NCBI GenBank assembly: GCA_009744235.1
Contig: WPHV01000018.1
Location: 27,229 to 91,228, forward strand
DNA length: 64,000 nucleotides
Direction: 5' to 3'
Origin: Gillisella vitis
GTDB taxonomy: Bacteria > Pseudomonadota > Alphaproteobacteria > Rhizobiales > Rhizobiaceae
The position numbers and the translations under genes are program-made. This document shows, piece after piece, positions 44,068-52,966 of the stretch. A model generated the notes under the pieces. It saw only the letters and a list, made by a program, of their open reading frames with translations, did no database searches and was not told where the DNA came from. Position 1 is the first letter of the stretch. Every line of letters starts with the position of its first letter.

Positions 44068-45734
44068 TGGCCTTGTTCGACCGCATCTTGATCGTGGACT
44101 GGTCCGGCGCAGCTAAACCGGTGACGGGCAAGAACTCCATCTGGGCCTGTCTTGCTGATTGCGGCGTGGCGGGGGCCGAGATCGTCTGGCTGGAAAACTT
44201 CCCCACCCGTGCCGCCTTCATGGCGCGGTTTGAGGACGTCGTCAGCGATGCGCTGGCGGCGGGCAAGCGCCTGCTGGCCGGTTTCGATTTCGCTTTCGGT
44301 TATCCCAGGGGTACGGCGGCGCGGGTGACGGGTGCTGCGGATTGGCAAAGCCTTTGGCGCGCCATTGCCCGTGAGGTTGAAGATGGTGCTGATAATGCCA
44401 ATAACCGTTTCGCGCTGGCTGCGCGCTGGAACCGGGACTATTTTGCTCGAGAACCGCGCTTCTGGGGCAGGCCGCAGGCGCTGGATCTGGACGGTCTGCC
44501 CGCAACAAAGCCCGCTGCACCCACCAGCGCGCCTTTTACCATGCGGCTTTCGGAGCGCCATGCGCGCGGCGCAAAATCCGTCTGGCAACTGGCCTATGCC
44601 GGGTCGGTTGGCAGCCAGAGCCTGCTGGGTATTGCCCGGCTGAGCCGTTTTCTCGACGGGCATCCGAACCGTGACAAGATTGCGGTCTGGCCGTTTGAGA
44701 CTGGCTTTACGGCTGGACATGCGGAAAAACTAGGCGGTGGACTTGGGCGACTCGATGGCCAGCCGGGCAGTTCCAGCGGCGGCCATCATGTCGTTTTGGC
44801 GGAAATTTATCCCTCACTGTTTTCGCTGGGGGATCATGAGAATGAAGTGAAGGATGCCGCGCAGGTGCGCCGGGTTGCGAGAGCCTTTGCCGGGTTCGAC
44901 GCAGCCGGGATGTTGGGTAGGCTGTTTGAACGGCCCCACATGCTCTCGGATGAGGAGATTGACGTGACGACGCAGGAAGAGGGCTGGGTGCTGGGCATCG
45001 GCCATGAGGATCTGGTTATGGAAGATCTGGCCGCAACAGGAGCGGAGCTTCCGTTAGGCGAGCTGGATGACGCTGCGGAAGAGGTCAGGCAGACCCCAGC
45101 ACTCGACTATATCCGCCAGCCAGCCGAGATCTACCGCCAGTCCTTCGAGACCATCCGGCGCGAGGCCAATCTTGACCGGTTTCCTGTCGCCATGCAGCCT
45201 CTGGTGATCCGCTTGATTCATGCCTGCGGCATGATTGATCTGGCTGATGACATCGTGTTTTCGCAGGGTGCCTTTGAGGCAGGCGCTGCGGCACTTGCCG
45301 CCGGTGCGCCCATTCTCTGCGATGCGGAAATGGTTCGGCACGGCATTATCCGCAGTCTTCTGCCAGCGGAAAACGAAGTGGTCTGCCTGATCAATGATGT
45401 CAGGGTGCGGCCACTGGCTGCCTGGGCAGGCAATACCCGCTCGGCAGCGCAGGTCAATCTTTGGGCTGGTCAGCTGGAAGGCGCTGTCGTGGCCATCGGC
45501 AATGCACCGACGGCGCTGTTTCGCCTCCTGGAACTGCTGGATCAGGGGGCACCGAAGCCAGCATTGATCCTCGGTCTGCCGGTCGGTTTTGTCGGGGCGG
45601 CTGAAAGCAAGGCAGAGCTTGCCGCCAACAGCCGGGGCGTGCCGTTCATTGCCGTTCAAGGGCGGCGAGGCGGTTCTGCCATGGCCTCGGCTGCGGTCAA
45701 TGCGCTGGCGGGAGGGCTCGGCGCCAATGACTGA
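44067..45734 (+). CDS. cobH: Two-domain protein: RNase H/DUF429-like domain fused to precorrin-8X methylmutase CobH
   Basis: The C-terminal 210 residues (from about 346) are CobH, which shifts the C11 methyl to C12 to give hydrogenobyrinate: DYIRQPAEIYRQSFETIRRE, VIRLIHACGMIDLADDIVFS with the catalytic histidine near 385, and LPVGFVGAAESKAEL. The first 325 residues are unrelated to CobH, and stand-alone CobH is about 210 long. They contain VDWSG (Asp11), GFDFAFGYP (Asp74), AEIYPSLF (Glu246) and KDAAQVRRVARAFA (Asp263), an acidic pattern like RNase H-fold DUF429 proteins. This assignment is inference. The reading frame is continuous. It overlaps cobL by eight bases. Confidence 0.85.
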   Translation: MALFDRILIVDWSGAAKPVTGKNSIWACLADCGVAGAEIVWLENFPTRAAFMARFEDVVSDALAAGKRLLAGFDFAFGYPRGTAARVTGAADWQSLWRAIAREVEDGADNANNRFALAARWNRDYFAREPRFWGRPQALDLDGLPATKPAAPTSAPFTMRLSERHARGAKSVWQLAYAGSVGSQSLLGIARLSRFLDGHPNRDKIAVWPFETGFTAGHAEKLGGGLGRLDGQPGSSSGGHHVVLAEIYPSLFSLGDHENEVKDAAQVRRVARAFAGFDAAGMLGRLFERPHMLSDEEIDVTTQEEGWVLGIGHEDLVMEDLAATGAELPLGELDDAAEEVRQTPALDYIRQPAEIYRQSFETIRREANLDRFPVAMQPLVIRLIHACGMIDLADDIVFSQGAFEAGAAALAAGAPILCDAEMVRHGIIRSLLPAENEVVCLINDVRVRPLAAWAGNTRSAAQVNLWAGQLEGAVVAIGNAPTALFRLLELLDQGAPKPALILGLPVGFVGAAESKAELAANSRGVPFIAVQGRRGGSAMASAAVNALAGGLGAND

Positions 45735-46968
45735 GGCCTCCAGCGATCCATGGCTGACCATTATCGGCATCGGTGATGGCGGTCTCGCCAGCCTGACGCC
45801 ACAGCAGCTTGCCCATCTCAGCGAAGCCCAGGTGCTGGTGCTGGGTGAGCGGTTGGAACATGCGGTGGCCGATGCCATACCCAATGTGCGGCGCATCCTC
45901 ACCTGGGGGGCAGGTTTTCGCGAAACGCTGGATCAGCTCCTGGCACTGCGCGGCACGCCGGTCGTGGTGGTGGCAACCGGCGATCCCATGCATTTCGGCA
46001 TAGGTGCTACGCTGCGGCGCTATCTGGCGCCGGAAGAAATGCGCATACTGCCCAGCCCCTCGGCCTTTTCGCTGGCCGCCGCCCGGCTTGGCTGGCCGCT
46101 GCAAAGCGTCGCGCAGATTTCCTTGCATGGCCGCCCGCTGTCCTACCTCAACCGGCATGTCCTGCCGGGTGCGCGCATCCTCGCCCTGACCTCCAATGCT
46201 GAAACGGTTTTTGAGGCCGCCGACCTGCTGGTGCGGCGCGGCTTTGGGGCCTCCATGCTGCATGTGCTGGAACATATGGGCGGCGCGCTGGAGCGCATTC
46301 TGCATGTCACCGCACAAGACCTGCTGGCGCAGCTGCCGGGGATTGCCGATTTCAACACGCTGGCCGTGGATTGCGCCGGTGCAGGGACGATTCTCTCGCC
46401 GGTGCCGGGCCTGCCGGACGATGCCTTCCGTCACGATGGGCAATTGACCAAGCGTGAGGTGAGGGCGGCAACGCTTGCACATCTGGCACCGTTTCCCAAT
46501 GCTTTACTCTGGGATGTCGGTGCCGGTTGCGGCTCCATCGCCATTGAATGGCTGCGCGCTGGCATGGGCACCCGTGCTATTGCAATCGAGCCGAAGCCGG
46601 AGCGGCTGGCGATGATGCGTGACAATGCCGAGGTGCTGGGCGTGCCGGATCTGGAGATTGTCGAGGCCGAAGCACCGGCGGGATTGTTGAAACTTGATCC
46701 GCCGGATGTGATTTTCATCGGTGGCGGTATCACCACCGAAGGTCTGTTTGAGGCCTGCTGGCAGGCGCTGAAGCCGGGCGGGCGGCTGGTCGCCAATGCC
46801 GTGACGCTGGAAGGCGAGGCACAGCTTGTGACGTTGCGTAACCTCTATGGCGGTGAGATGAGCCGGATTTCCGTGTCGCGCGCAGCACCCGTCGGTCGGT
46901 TCTGCGGCTGGAAATCGCTGATGCCGGTGACAACATGGAGTGTTGCCAAATGGAGCATTTCCAAATGA
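45727..46968 (+). CDS. cobL: Precorrin-6Y C5,15-methyltransferase (decarboxylating), CbiE-CbiT fusion
   Basis: CobL methylates C5 and C15 and decarboxylates the C12 acetate. The N-terminal half (residues 1-200) is the CbiE tetrapyrrole-methylase domain: IIGIGDGGLASLTPQQLAHL and VVVVATGDPMHFGIGATLRR. The C-terminal half (about 225-400) is CbiT, a Rossmann methyltransferase: LLWDVGAGCGSIAIEWLRAG and VIFIGGGITTEGLFEACWQAL. Length 413. The start at ATG 45727 lies inside the end of cobH. Confidence 0.96.
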   Translation: MTEASSDPWLTIIGIGDGGLASLTPQQLAHLSEAQVLVLGERLEHAVADAIPNVRRILTWGAGFRETLDQLLALRGTPVVVVATGDPMHFGIGATLRRYLAPEEMRILPSPSAFSLAAARLGWPLQSVAQISLHGRPLSYLNRHVLPGARILALTSNAETVFEAADLLVRRGFGASMLHVLEHMGGALERILHVTAQDLLAQLPGIADFNTLAVDCAGAGTILSPVPGLPDDAFRHDGQLTKREVRAATLAHLAPFPNALLWDVGAGCGSIAIEWLRAGMGTRAIAIEPKPERLAMMRDNAEVLGVPDLEIVEAEAPAGLLKLDPPDVIFIGGGITTEGLFEACWQALKPGGRLVANAVTLEGEAQLVTLRNLYGGEMSRISVSRAAPVGRFCGWKSLMPVTTWSVAKWSISK

Positions 46969-47699
46969 CGGGCAAACTCTATGGCCTGGGCCTTGGCCCC
47001 GGCGACCCGGAACTGATGACCTTGAAGGCGCATCGCATCCTGACCTCCGTTTCAGTGATTGCCTATCCGGCACCCGATACCGGCCCAAGCTTTGCCCGCC
47101 AGATTGCCGCGCCCTATCTGCGGGCCGACCAGCTTGAGGTGCCCATGATCGTGCCGATGCGCGTTGAGCGCTATCCGGCTCAGGAAATTTATGACGCTGC
47201 CGCTGTGACCCTGTCGCATCATCTGGATGCCGGTTCGGATGTGGCGGTGCTGTGCGAAGGCGATCCGTTTTTCTACGGCTCGTTCATGTATCTGTTCGAG
47301 CGGCTGGCGCATCGCTATCCGACCGAAGTCGTTCCCGGCGTCTCATCGATGATGGCCGCCGCCGCTGCCTATGGCCGACCGCTGGCGGCCCGCAACGATG
47401 TGCTGACCGTGCTGCCAGGCCCGCTGGAAAGTGATGTCCTGCGCGCCCGGATCGAAAGCGCCTCTGCCGTCGCCGTCATCAAGCTGGGGCGGCATTTCCC
47501 CCGCATCAGAGCGCTGATCGATACCATGGGCCTGACGGCCAATGCCGGTTATGTCGAGCGCGTGTCGCTGCAAAGCGAGCGCCTGCTGCCGCTGGGCGAT
47601 GTCGCAGAAGATGTTGCCCCGTATTTCTCGATGATCCTGATTTACAAGGGGGCAGAGGGCTGGGCGCTCAGTGCGGCTCCTCAACCGGAAAGACTTTGA
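46965..47699 (+). CDS. cobI: Precorrin-2 C20-methyltransferase
   Basis: Adds the C20 methyl that is later extruded on ring contraction. The tetrapyrrole-methylase signatures are LYGLGLGPGDPELMTLKAHR, VAVLCEGDPFFYGSFMYLFERL and VPGVSSMMAAAAAYGRPLAARND. Length 244. ATG 46965 overlaps the cobL stop (ATGA); further in-frame ATGs at 46950 and 46935 lie within cobL. The stop overlaps the cobJ start. Confidence 0.95.
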   Translation: MTGKLYGLGLGPGDPELMTLKAHRILTSVSVIAYPAPDTGPSFARQIAAPYLRADQLEVPMIVPMRVERYPAQEIYDAAAVTLSHHLDAGSDVAVLCEGDPFFYGSFMYLFERLAHRYPTEVVPGVSSMMAAAAAYGRPLAARNDVLTVLPGPLESDVLRARIESASAVAVIKLGRHFPRIRALIDTMGLTANAGYVERVSLQSERLLPLGDVAEDVAPYFSMILIYKGAEGWALSAAPQPERL

Positions 47700-49576
47700 T
47701 GACGACGCCCCAAAAAACCAGTGATGAGCAAACCGGCCCTGAAAAAACAGGCATTGAAAATACCGGCAATGCAAAACCCGCTATTGTCATTCTGATGCCA
47801 ACGGCGCTGGCCTTGGCGCGTCGCATTGCCGAGGCCGTTGGCGGTGAGGTTCACGCCGCCGCATCCCGTGTGGATGGGGCGGATCAGACCTTTGACGATG
47901 TGAAAAGCCATGTCCGGGCGTTGTTTTCTGCTGGCCGTCCGATCATTGCGGTCATGGCATCGGGTGCGTTGATCCGGCTGCTGGCACCATTGCTCACCGA
48001 CAAACAGTCCGAACCGCCGGTGCTGTGCGTGTCAGAGGCTTCCGTGGTGCCGTTGCTGGGTGGTCACCACGGCGCCAATGACATGGCGCGGGCAGTGGCT
48101 AAGGCCCTGGATGCCCATGCGGCAATTACCACGGCAGGCGATCTGCGCTTCGGTGTGGCGTTGGATGCGCCGCCTGAGGGCTATGTGCTGGTCAATCCTG
48201 AACACGCCAAGACCGTCATGGCCGAACTGGTGGCCGGGGCAAGCGTCCGCCTGGTTGGCGATGCGGATTGGCTGACGGCTTCCCGCCTTGCTTTTCACGA
48301 CGAGGGCAAGGTGACCCTGGCCGTCACCGATCAGCGCCGGACGGCGGGGCCGCTGGAGCTGGTCTATCACCCTCAAACCCTGGTTTTGGGCATGGGCTGC
48401 GAGCGCCATGCATCGGTGGAAGAGGCGATTGCGCTGGCGCAGCAGGCACTCGATATATCGGGTCTTGCTGCCCAAAGCCTTGCCGCGGTTGCCTCTATCG
48501 ACGTCAAGGCCGATGAGGCGGCAATCCATGCCGTTGCCGCGCATTTCGGTGTGCCCGCCCGGTTCTTTTCCGCCGAACGGTTGGAGCAGGAACGCCCCCG
48601 TCTGCAAAACCCGTCGGACGTGGTGTTTGCCGAAGTCGGTTGCCACGGCGTGGCGGAGGGTGCTGCGCTGGTGGTGGCCGGTTCGGATGGGGTGCTGGTT
48701 CTGCCCAAGATCAAATCGAAAGGCGTCACCGCTGCGCTTGGCCGCAGCGCACAGCCCATCAAAGTCGAAAACCTTGGCCGCGCCCGTGGGACATTGTTCG
48801 TGGTCGGCATCGGGCCGGGGTCGGAAGGGTGGCGCTCGCCGGAAGTCTCCCGCATGGTGGCGGCCTCGAGTGATCTCGTTGGCTATTCGCTTTATCTCGA
48901 CCTGCTGGGATCGCTCACTGAGGGCAAGGCGCGGCATGATTTCGACCTTGGCAAGGAAGAAGCCCGCGTGGTCCATGCGATGGAACTGGCGGGCGAGGGC
49001 AAGACGGTGGCGCTGGTCTGTTCCGGCGATGCCGGCATTTATGCCATGGCAACGCTGGTGTTTGAGCTGTTGGACAAGGGCGGAATTTCTGCGGGCGCGC
49101 AGCGGATCGAGGTTCAGGTTTCGCCGGGTATCTCCGCGCTTCAGGCTGCCGCCGCCCGGATCGGCGCGCCGCTTGGCCATGATTTCTGCACCATTTCACT
49201 CTCGGACCTGTTGACGCCCTGGGAGCATATTCAGCGTCGGGTCAAGGCGGCGGGCGAGGGTGATTTTGTCATCGCCTTTTACAATCCGGTGTCGATGAAG
49301 CGGCGCACGCAACTGGCCTATGCCCGCGACCAGCTCCTCACATATCGCCCGGCTGACACACCGGTCATTCTCGCCACCAATCTTGGCCGTCCTGGCGAGA
49401 CGGTGCGGGTGGTGCCACTGGCTGGCTTGAATGTCGATGATGTCGATATGCTGACGGTGGTCATCGTCGGTTCGTCAGAAAGCCGCACCGTCAAAACCGG
49501 TGACGGCAAGACCTGGGTTTACACGCCGCGCGGCTATTCCGGCAAGGCGGATACAGCAATGCAGAAGGACGCATGA
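47699..49576 (+). CDS. cobJ: Fused CbiG / precorrin-3B C17-methyltransferase CobJ
   Basis: A 625-residue fusion. Residues about 30-135 are CbiG_N (IIAVMASGALIRLLAPLL, GGHHGANDMARAVAKAL). About 145-225 is the central CbiG domain, and about 235-355 is the CobE/CbiG_C domain (LVLGMGCERHASVEEAIALA, VFAEVGCHGVAEGAALV). From about 365 the CobJ methylase follows (LFVVGIGPGSEGWRSPEVSR, VALVCSGDAGIYAMATLVFEL). CbiG opens the ring-A lactone and releases acetaldehyde in the anaerobic route; CobJ methylates C17 with ring contraction. The fusion offers both steps in one protein and fits the absence of CobF in this locus. Confidence 0.95.
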   Translation: MTTPQKTSDEQTGPEKTGIENTGNAKPAIVILMPTALALARRIAEAVGGEVHAAASRVDGADQTFDDVKSHVRALFSAGRPIIAVMASGALIRLLAPLLTDKQSEPPVLCVSEASVVPLLGGHHGANDMARAVAKALDAHAAITTAGDLRFGVALDAPPEGYVLVNPEHAKTVMAELVAGASVRLVGDADWLTASRLAFHDEGKVTLAVTDQRRTAGPLELVYHPQTLVLGMGCERHASVEEAIALAQQALDISGLAAQSLAAVASIDVKADEAAIHAVAAHFGVPARFFSAERLEQERPRLQNPSDVVFAEVGCHGVAEGAALVVAGSDGVLVLPKIKSKGVTAALGRSAQPIKVENLGRARGTLFVVGIGPGSEGWRSPEVSRMVAASSDLVGYSLYLDLLGSLTEGKARHDFDLGKEEARVVHAMELAGEGKTVALVCSGDAGIYAMATLVFELLDKGGISAGAQRIEVQVSPGISALQAAAARIGAPLGHDFCTISLSDLLTPWEHIQRRVKAAGEGDFVIAFYNPVSMKRRTQLAYARDQLLTYRPADTPVILATNLGRPGETVRVVPLAGLNVDDVDMLTVVIVGSSESRTVKTGDGKTWVYTPRGYSGKADTAMQKDA

Positions 49577-49577
49577 C

Positions 49578-50369
49578 ATGACGGTTTATTTCATCGGCGC
49601 CGGTCCCGGCGCGCCAGATCTGATCACCGTGCGGGGCTTGAGGCTGATTGAGCGCTGCCCGGTCTGCCTTTATGCGGGATCGCTGGTGCCGGAGGAAATC
49701 GTCAAGGCCGCGCCTGCTGATGCCCTGGTCAAGGATACCGCGCCGATGCATCTGGATGAGATCATCACCGAGATCCAGGCGGCCCATGCACGGGGCCAGG
49801 ATGTGGCGCGGGTGCATTCCGGCGATCCGGCCATCTATGGGGCGATTGCCGAACAGATGCGCAGGCTGGACGCGCTGGATATTCCCTATGACGTGGTGCC
49901 GGGCGTGCCCGCCTTTGCGGCGGCGGCTGCAAGGTTGAAGACCGAATTGACCCTGCCGGAAGTGGCTCAGACTGTCATCATTACCCGCACAGAGATGAAG
50001 GCATCGTCGATGCCGGAATTCGAGACGCTTGAAATTCTCGGTAAATCCCGCGCCACGCTGGCCATTCACCTGTCGATCCGCAATCTCAACCATATCCGCG
50101 ATACCCTGACGCCTTATTATGGCGAGGACTGCCCGGTTGTGATTGCTTACCGCGCCACATGGCCGGATGAATTGTTCATCCGCACCACGTTGAAGGATAT
50201 GGCGGAGGAGGTGCGCAAGGCGAAAATTACCCGAACGGCACTGGTCATGGTCGGCAAAGTGTTCGGCGATGTCGCCTTCCGCGATAGCGATCTCTACAAT
50301 TCTGATTTTTCCCATGTGCTGCGCAATGTGGGCAAGAAGGGTGTAACCAAGAAAAACCAGGCCGTCTGA
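49578..50369 (+). CDS. cobM: Precorrin-4 C11-methyltransferase
   Basis: CobM/CbiF methylates C11 of precorrin-4. Signatures are VYFIGAGPGAPDLITVRGLRLI, VCLYAGSLVPEEIV, VARVHSGDPAIYGAIAEQM and VVPGVPAFAAAAARLKTELTLPEVAQTVIITR, with a C-terminal DLYNSDFSH. Length 263. ATG 49578 is one base after the cobJ stop. It ends the run that began with cbiX. Confidence 0.96.
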   Translation: MTVYFIGAGPGAPDLITVRGLRLIERCPVCLYAGSLVPEEIVKAAPADALVKDTAPMHLDEIITEIQAAHARGQDVARVHSGDPAIYGAIAEQMRRLDALDIPYDVVPGVPAFAAAAARLKTELTLPEVAQTVIITRTEMKASSMPEFETLEILGKSRATLAIHLSIRNLNHIRDTLTPYYGEDCPVVIAYRATWPDELFIRTTLKDMAEEVRKAKITRTALVMVGKVFGDVAFRDSDLYNSDFSHVLRNVGKKGVTKKNQAV

Positions 50370-50440
50370 GAGCGAGAGCGGTTGCGGGATGGCGCAAGGC
50401 CGCTATTGTCCCGTCAAAGGATATATAAAGGACAAGCGCG

Positions 50441-51400
50441 ATGCATAAGGTGATTTTCGATACGGACCCCGGCGTTGACGATGCCATGGCACTGCTGTTC
50501 CTGCATCACCATGCGGATATCGATCTGCTGGGCATCACCACGGTGTTCGGCAATGCCACGCTTGAGACCACGACCCGCAACGCGCTCTACCTGAAGCAGG
50601 AATGGAATATCGAGGCGCCTGTTGCCAAGGGTGCGGGCGAAACCTTCATCCCGCATCGCGTTAGCCATGAGCCACCGAAGTTCATTCACGGCGACGACGG
50701 ACTTGGCAATATCGGCGTGCCGGATGCCGTGGACGTGCCGCTCGATGCCCGCCCAGCGCATCGCTTTATCGTCGAGACCATCCGCGCCAATCCAGGCGAA
50801 GTACGGATCGTCGCAGTTGGGCGAATGACCAACCTTGCCAATGCCTTGAAGGAAGATCCTGAGATCGTTTCTCTGGTCAAGGACGTGGTCATCATGGGCG
50901 GTGCCTTCGATGTCAACGGCAATGTGACGCCCGCCGCCGAGGCCAATATCCACGGCGACCCGGAAGCGGCCGATATTGTCTTCACCGCCGGCTGGCCGGT
51001 GGTGGTGGTTGGTCTTGATGTCACGACGAAAACCGTGATGACCCGCCAGGCGCTATCCGACATCCGCGATGCAGCGGGCATGCGGGCGCAATTGCTGTTC
51101 GACCTGTCGCAATTCTACATCAAATTCTACGAGAGCCGGGTGCCTGATGGCATGGTGGTCCACGACAGCTGCGCCTGTGCTTATGTGGTGGCGCCGGAGC
51201 TGTTCACCACCCGCAGCGGCTCGATCCGCGTGGTCTGTGGCGGCATTGCCGATGGCCAGACCATTCAGAAGCCCGACAGCATGGGCTTCGGCCCGAGCGA
51301 TTGGGATGACCTGCCAAGCCAGGCGATCTGCACCGATATCGACGCCGAAGCGGTGCTGAAACTGATCCATGATACGATCGTGTCTGTCCAGGAAGCATAA
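50441..51400 (+). CDS. Inosine-uridine preferring nucleoside hydrolase
   Basis: Hydrolyses the N-glycosidic bond of ribonucleosides. The calcium-binding signature FDTDPGVDDAMALLFL is at the N-terminus. IVAVGRMTNLANALKEDPEIV and VVIMGGAFDVNGNVTPAAEANIHGDPEAA complete the family pattern. Length 319. AAAGGAC upstream supports ATG 50441. No transporter or base-salvage gene accompanies it; salvage of ribose from cobalamin lower-ligand chemistry cannot be concluded. Confidence 0.93.
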   Translation: MHKVIFDTDPGVDDAMALLFLHHHADIDLLGITTVFGNATLETTTRNALYLKQEWNIEAPVAKGAGETFIPHRVSHEPPKFIHGDDGLGNIGVPDAVDVPLDARPAHRFIVETIRANPGEVRIVAVGRMTNLANALKEDPEIVSLVKDVVIMGGAFDVNGNVTPAAEANIHGDPEAADIVFTAGWPVVVVGLDVTTKTVMTRQALSDIRDAAGMRAQLLFDLSQFYIKFYESRVPDGMVVHDSCACAYVVAPELFTTRSGSIRVVCGGIADGQTIQKPDSMGFGPSDWDDLPSQAICTDIDAEAVLKLIHDTIVSVQEA

Positions 51401-51484
51401 TTCTAACGCATAATGCGGTAGAACATTGCCAGAGTAGTGGTGTCTGCCGTGTGCTGCTCTCAATAGACAGGGTTTGGAAAGCAG

Positions 51485-51907
51485 ATGGACATAAGACCTG
51501 CGATGAAATCGGACTTTCCGATGCTGGCAAATCTGATGACTGAACTCGGCTATCCTAGTTTGGTTGAAGATATTGCAATGCGGATGGAGGTCATCGCAGG
51601 CCGCGATGATTACGCTGCGTTTGTTTCAGTCGAACAAACTGTCGTTGCCGGAATGATCGGCGTTTCTGTTTCGCCATCCTTTTACCGCAGCGGTCTTGGT
51701 GGTGCCATAATCGCTCTGGTTGTCTCGCCTGATTTTCGAGGACAAGGAATTGCGGTTTCACTTGTCGCCCACGCAGAGCAATGGCTTCGCGAAAGAGGTG
51801 CAGATCGGGTCACAATAAACCCCAGCAACCATCGTCTCCCTGCTCATCGGCTTTATTATCGCCTGGGCTACGAAAATACGGGGATACGCTTTACAAAAGC
51901 ACTGTGA
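51485..51907 (+). CDS. GNAT-family N-acetyltransferase
   Basis: Acetyl-CoA-dependent acetyltransferase of unknown substrate. The N-terminus (DIRPAMKSDFPMLANLMTELGYPS) and the acetyl-CoA loop VVSPDFRGQGIAVSLVAHAEQWLRERGA, with RGQGIA as motif A, are clear. INPSNHRLPAHRLYYRLGYENTG is the usual C-terminal part. Length 140. It stands alone, with slightly lower GC than its neighbours by eye. Confidence 0.9.
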   Translation: MDIRPAMKSDFPMLANLMTELGYPSLVEDIAMRMEVIAGRDDYAAFVSVEQTVVAGMIGVSVSPSFYRSGLGGAIIALVVSPDFRGQGIAVSLVAHAEQWLRERGADRVTINPSNHRLPAHRLYYRLGYENTGIRFTKAL

Positions 51908-51919
51908 CGCATGTTTCCC

Positions 51920-51954
51920 AGAGTTTGTCAGGGAAAAGTGGAATCCACTTTTCC
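51920..51954. repeat. RIME-like dispersed palindromic element, copy D
   Basis: GGAAAAGTGGA (51932-51942) and TCCACTTTTCC (51944-51954) form a perfect inverted repeat with a one-base centre. The preceding AGAGTTTGTCAGGG is shared exactly with copy B at 8846. It starts 13 bases after the GNAT stop codon. Confidence 0.75.
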
Positions 51955-52347
51955 TGGAAACGCTCTATTTCGCACCGCCCCATGTGTTAACCGATGAAGA
52001 GTAGACAATAAATCAATATATTCATGGTTTATTAGCCAGGAAGCCAGAATGCCCGCCTCATCGGGGAGTTGGCACCATTAAATTGGGTGGTGTCTGCGTT
52101 GTGTCCGATGAGTGAGCATGTTGCGATGACGTCTGGTGTAATTTCTTATCCAAAGCCTGAGGCATGATTTCTTAAACAGGTTGTCGTTTAAGGAGAAAAT
52201 TATGCAGAAAATATAAAGTGTTACAGCGTCTTTTGTGCGGTTTTCCAAAACGCATGGCGCTATGCGCGGCGTGCGGACAGAAATGATCAATAGGTTTTTA
52301 TCTCAATCTATGCTTTCATTAGAATGTAATGTTAGGTGTCGGATTGA
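51955..52347. other. AT-rich gap upstream of cheD
   Basis: No supported gene lies here. The stretch is AT-rich, ends in a region with little GC before ATG 52348, and probably carries the cheD promoter. A minus-strand frame of 70 residues has no family signature and is not called. Confidence 0.4.
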
Positions 52348-52905
52348 ATGTCTTTCGTTTGGAATGCTCCAGTGGCTTCACGAATGGATCTGCCCAAGGG
52401 CCGGGTGACCATTTCGCAGGGACAATTTGCCGTCAGCGACGATCCCGATACGGTGATGACGACGGTGCTTGGCTCCTGCGTCGCGGCCTGTATTCGCGAT
52501 CCTGTTCTCAGTCTCGGCGGTATGAATCATTTCGTCTTGCCGGGGCCAGTCACCAAAGGCATGAGCAAGAGCGAGGCGGCGCGATATGGCTGCCAGTTGA
52601 TGGAGCTTCTTGTTGACGGACTGCTGGCACGTGGCGCAAATGTCTGGCGGTTGGAGGCAAAGATTTTCGGTGGCGCCAGTCCCGGCAACTCCTTCTATAA
52701 TGTGGGGGCGCGCAATTTTGATTTCGCGCGGCAGTTTCTGTCAACGAACGGTATTGCGATCATTGAGGAAAATGTCGGTGGCCCTTATGGCTGCAAGCTC
52801 GAATATTGGCCCTATTCGGGCAAGACCAATTGCGTGCCGCTCAGCGGGCGCATGGGTGCGAAGCCCAAGGTTGCAGCAATTCGGTCGCCAGCTCAGAAGG
52901 TGTGA
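52348..52905 (+). CDS. cheD: Chemoreceptor glutamine deamidase CheD
   Basis: CheD deamidates glutamines on chemoreceptors and tunes chemotaxis adaptation. The catalytic triad can be placed by spacing: Thr38, Cys44 (LGSCVAACI) and His61 (GGMNHFVLP), the same spacing as Thr21-Cys27-His44 of the Thermotoga enzyme. Other family phrases are RLEAKIFGGAS, ARNFDFARQFL and GGPYGCKLEYWPYSGK. Length 185. No cheA, cheR, cheB, cheY or receptor gene is near; it is alone within the cobalamin region. Confidence 0.93.
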   Translation: MSFVWNAPVASRMDLPKGRVTISQGQFAVSDDPDTVMTTVLGSCVAACIRDPVLSLGGMNHFVLPGPVTKGMSKSEAARYGCQLMELLVDGLLARGANVWRLEAKIFGGASPGNSFYNVGARNFDFARQFLSTNGIAIIEENVGGPYGCKLEYWPYSGKTNCVPLSGRMGAKPKVAAIRSPAQKV

Positions 52906-52966
52906 GGATATCGCCTTCACCGTGGCAAAACAATAAATCTAAAAAACAATGTGATAACGCACTCGG

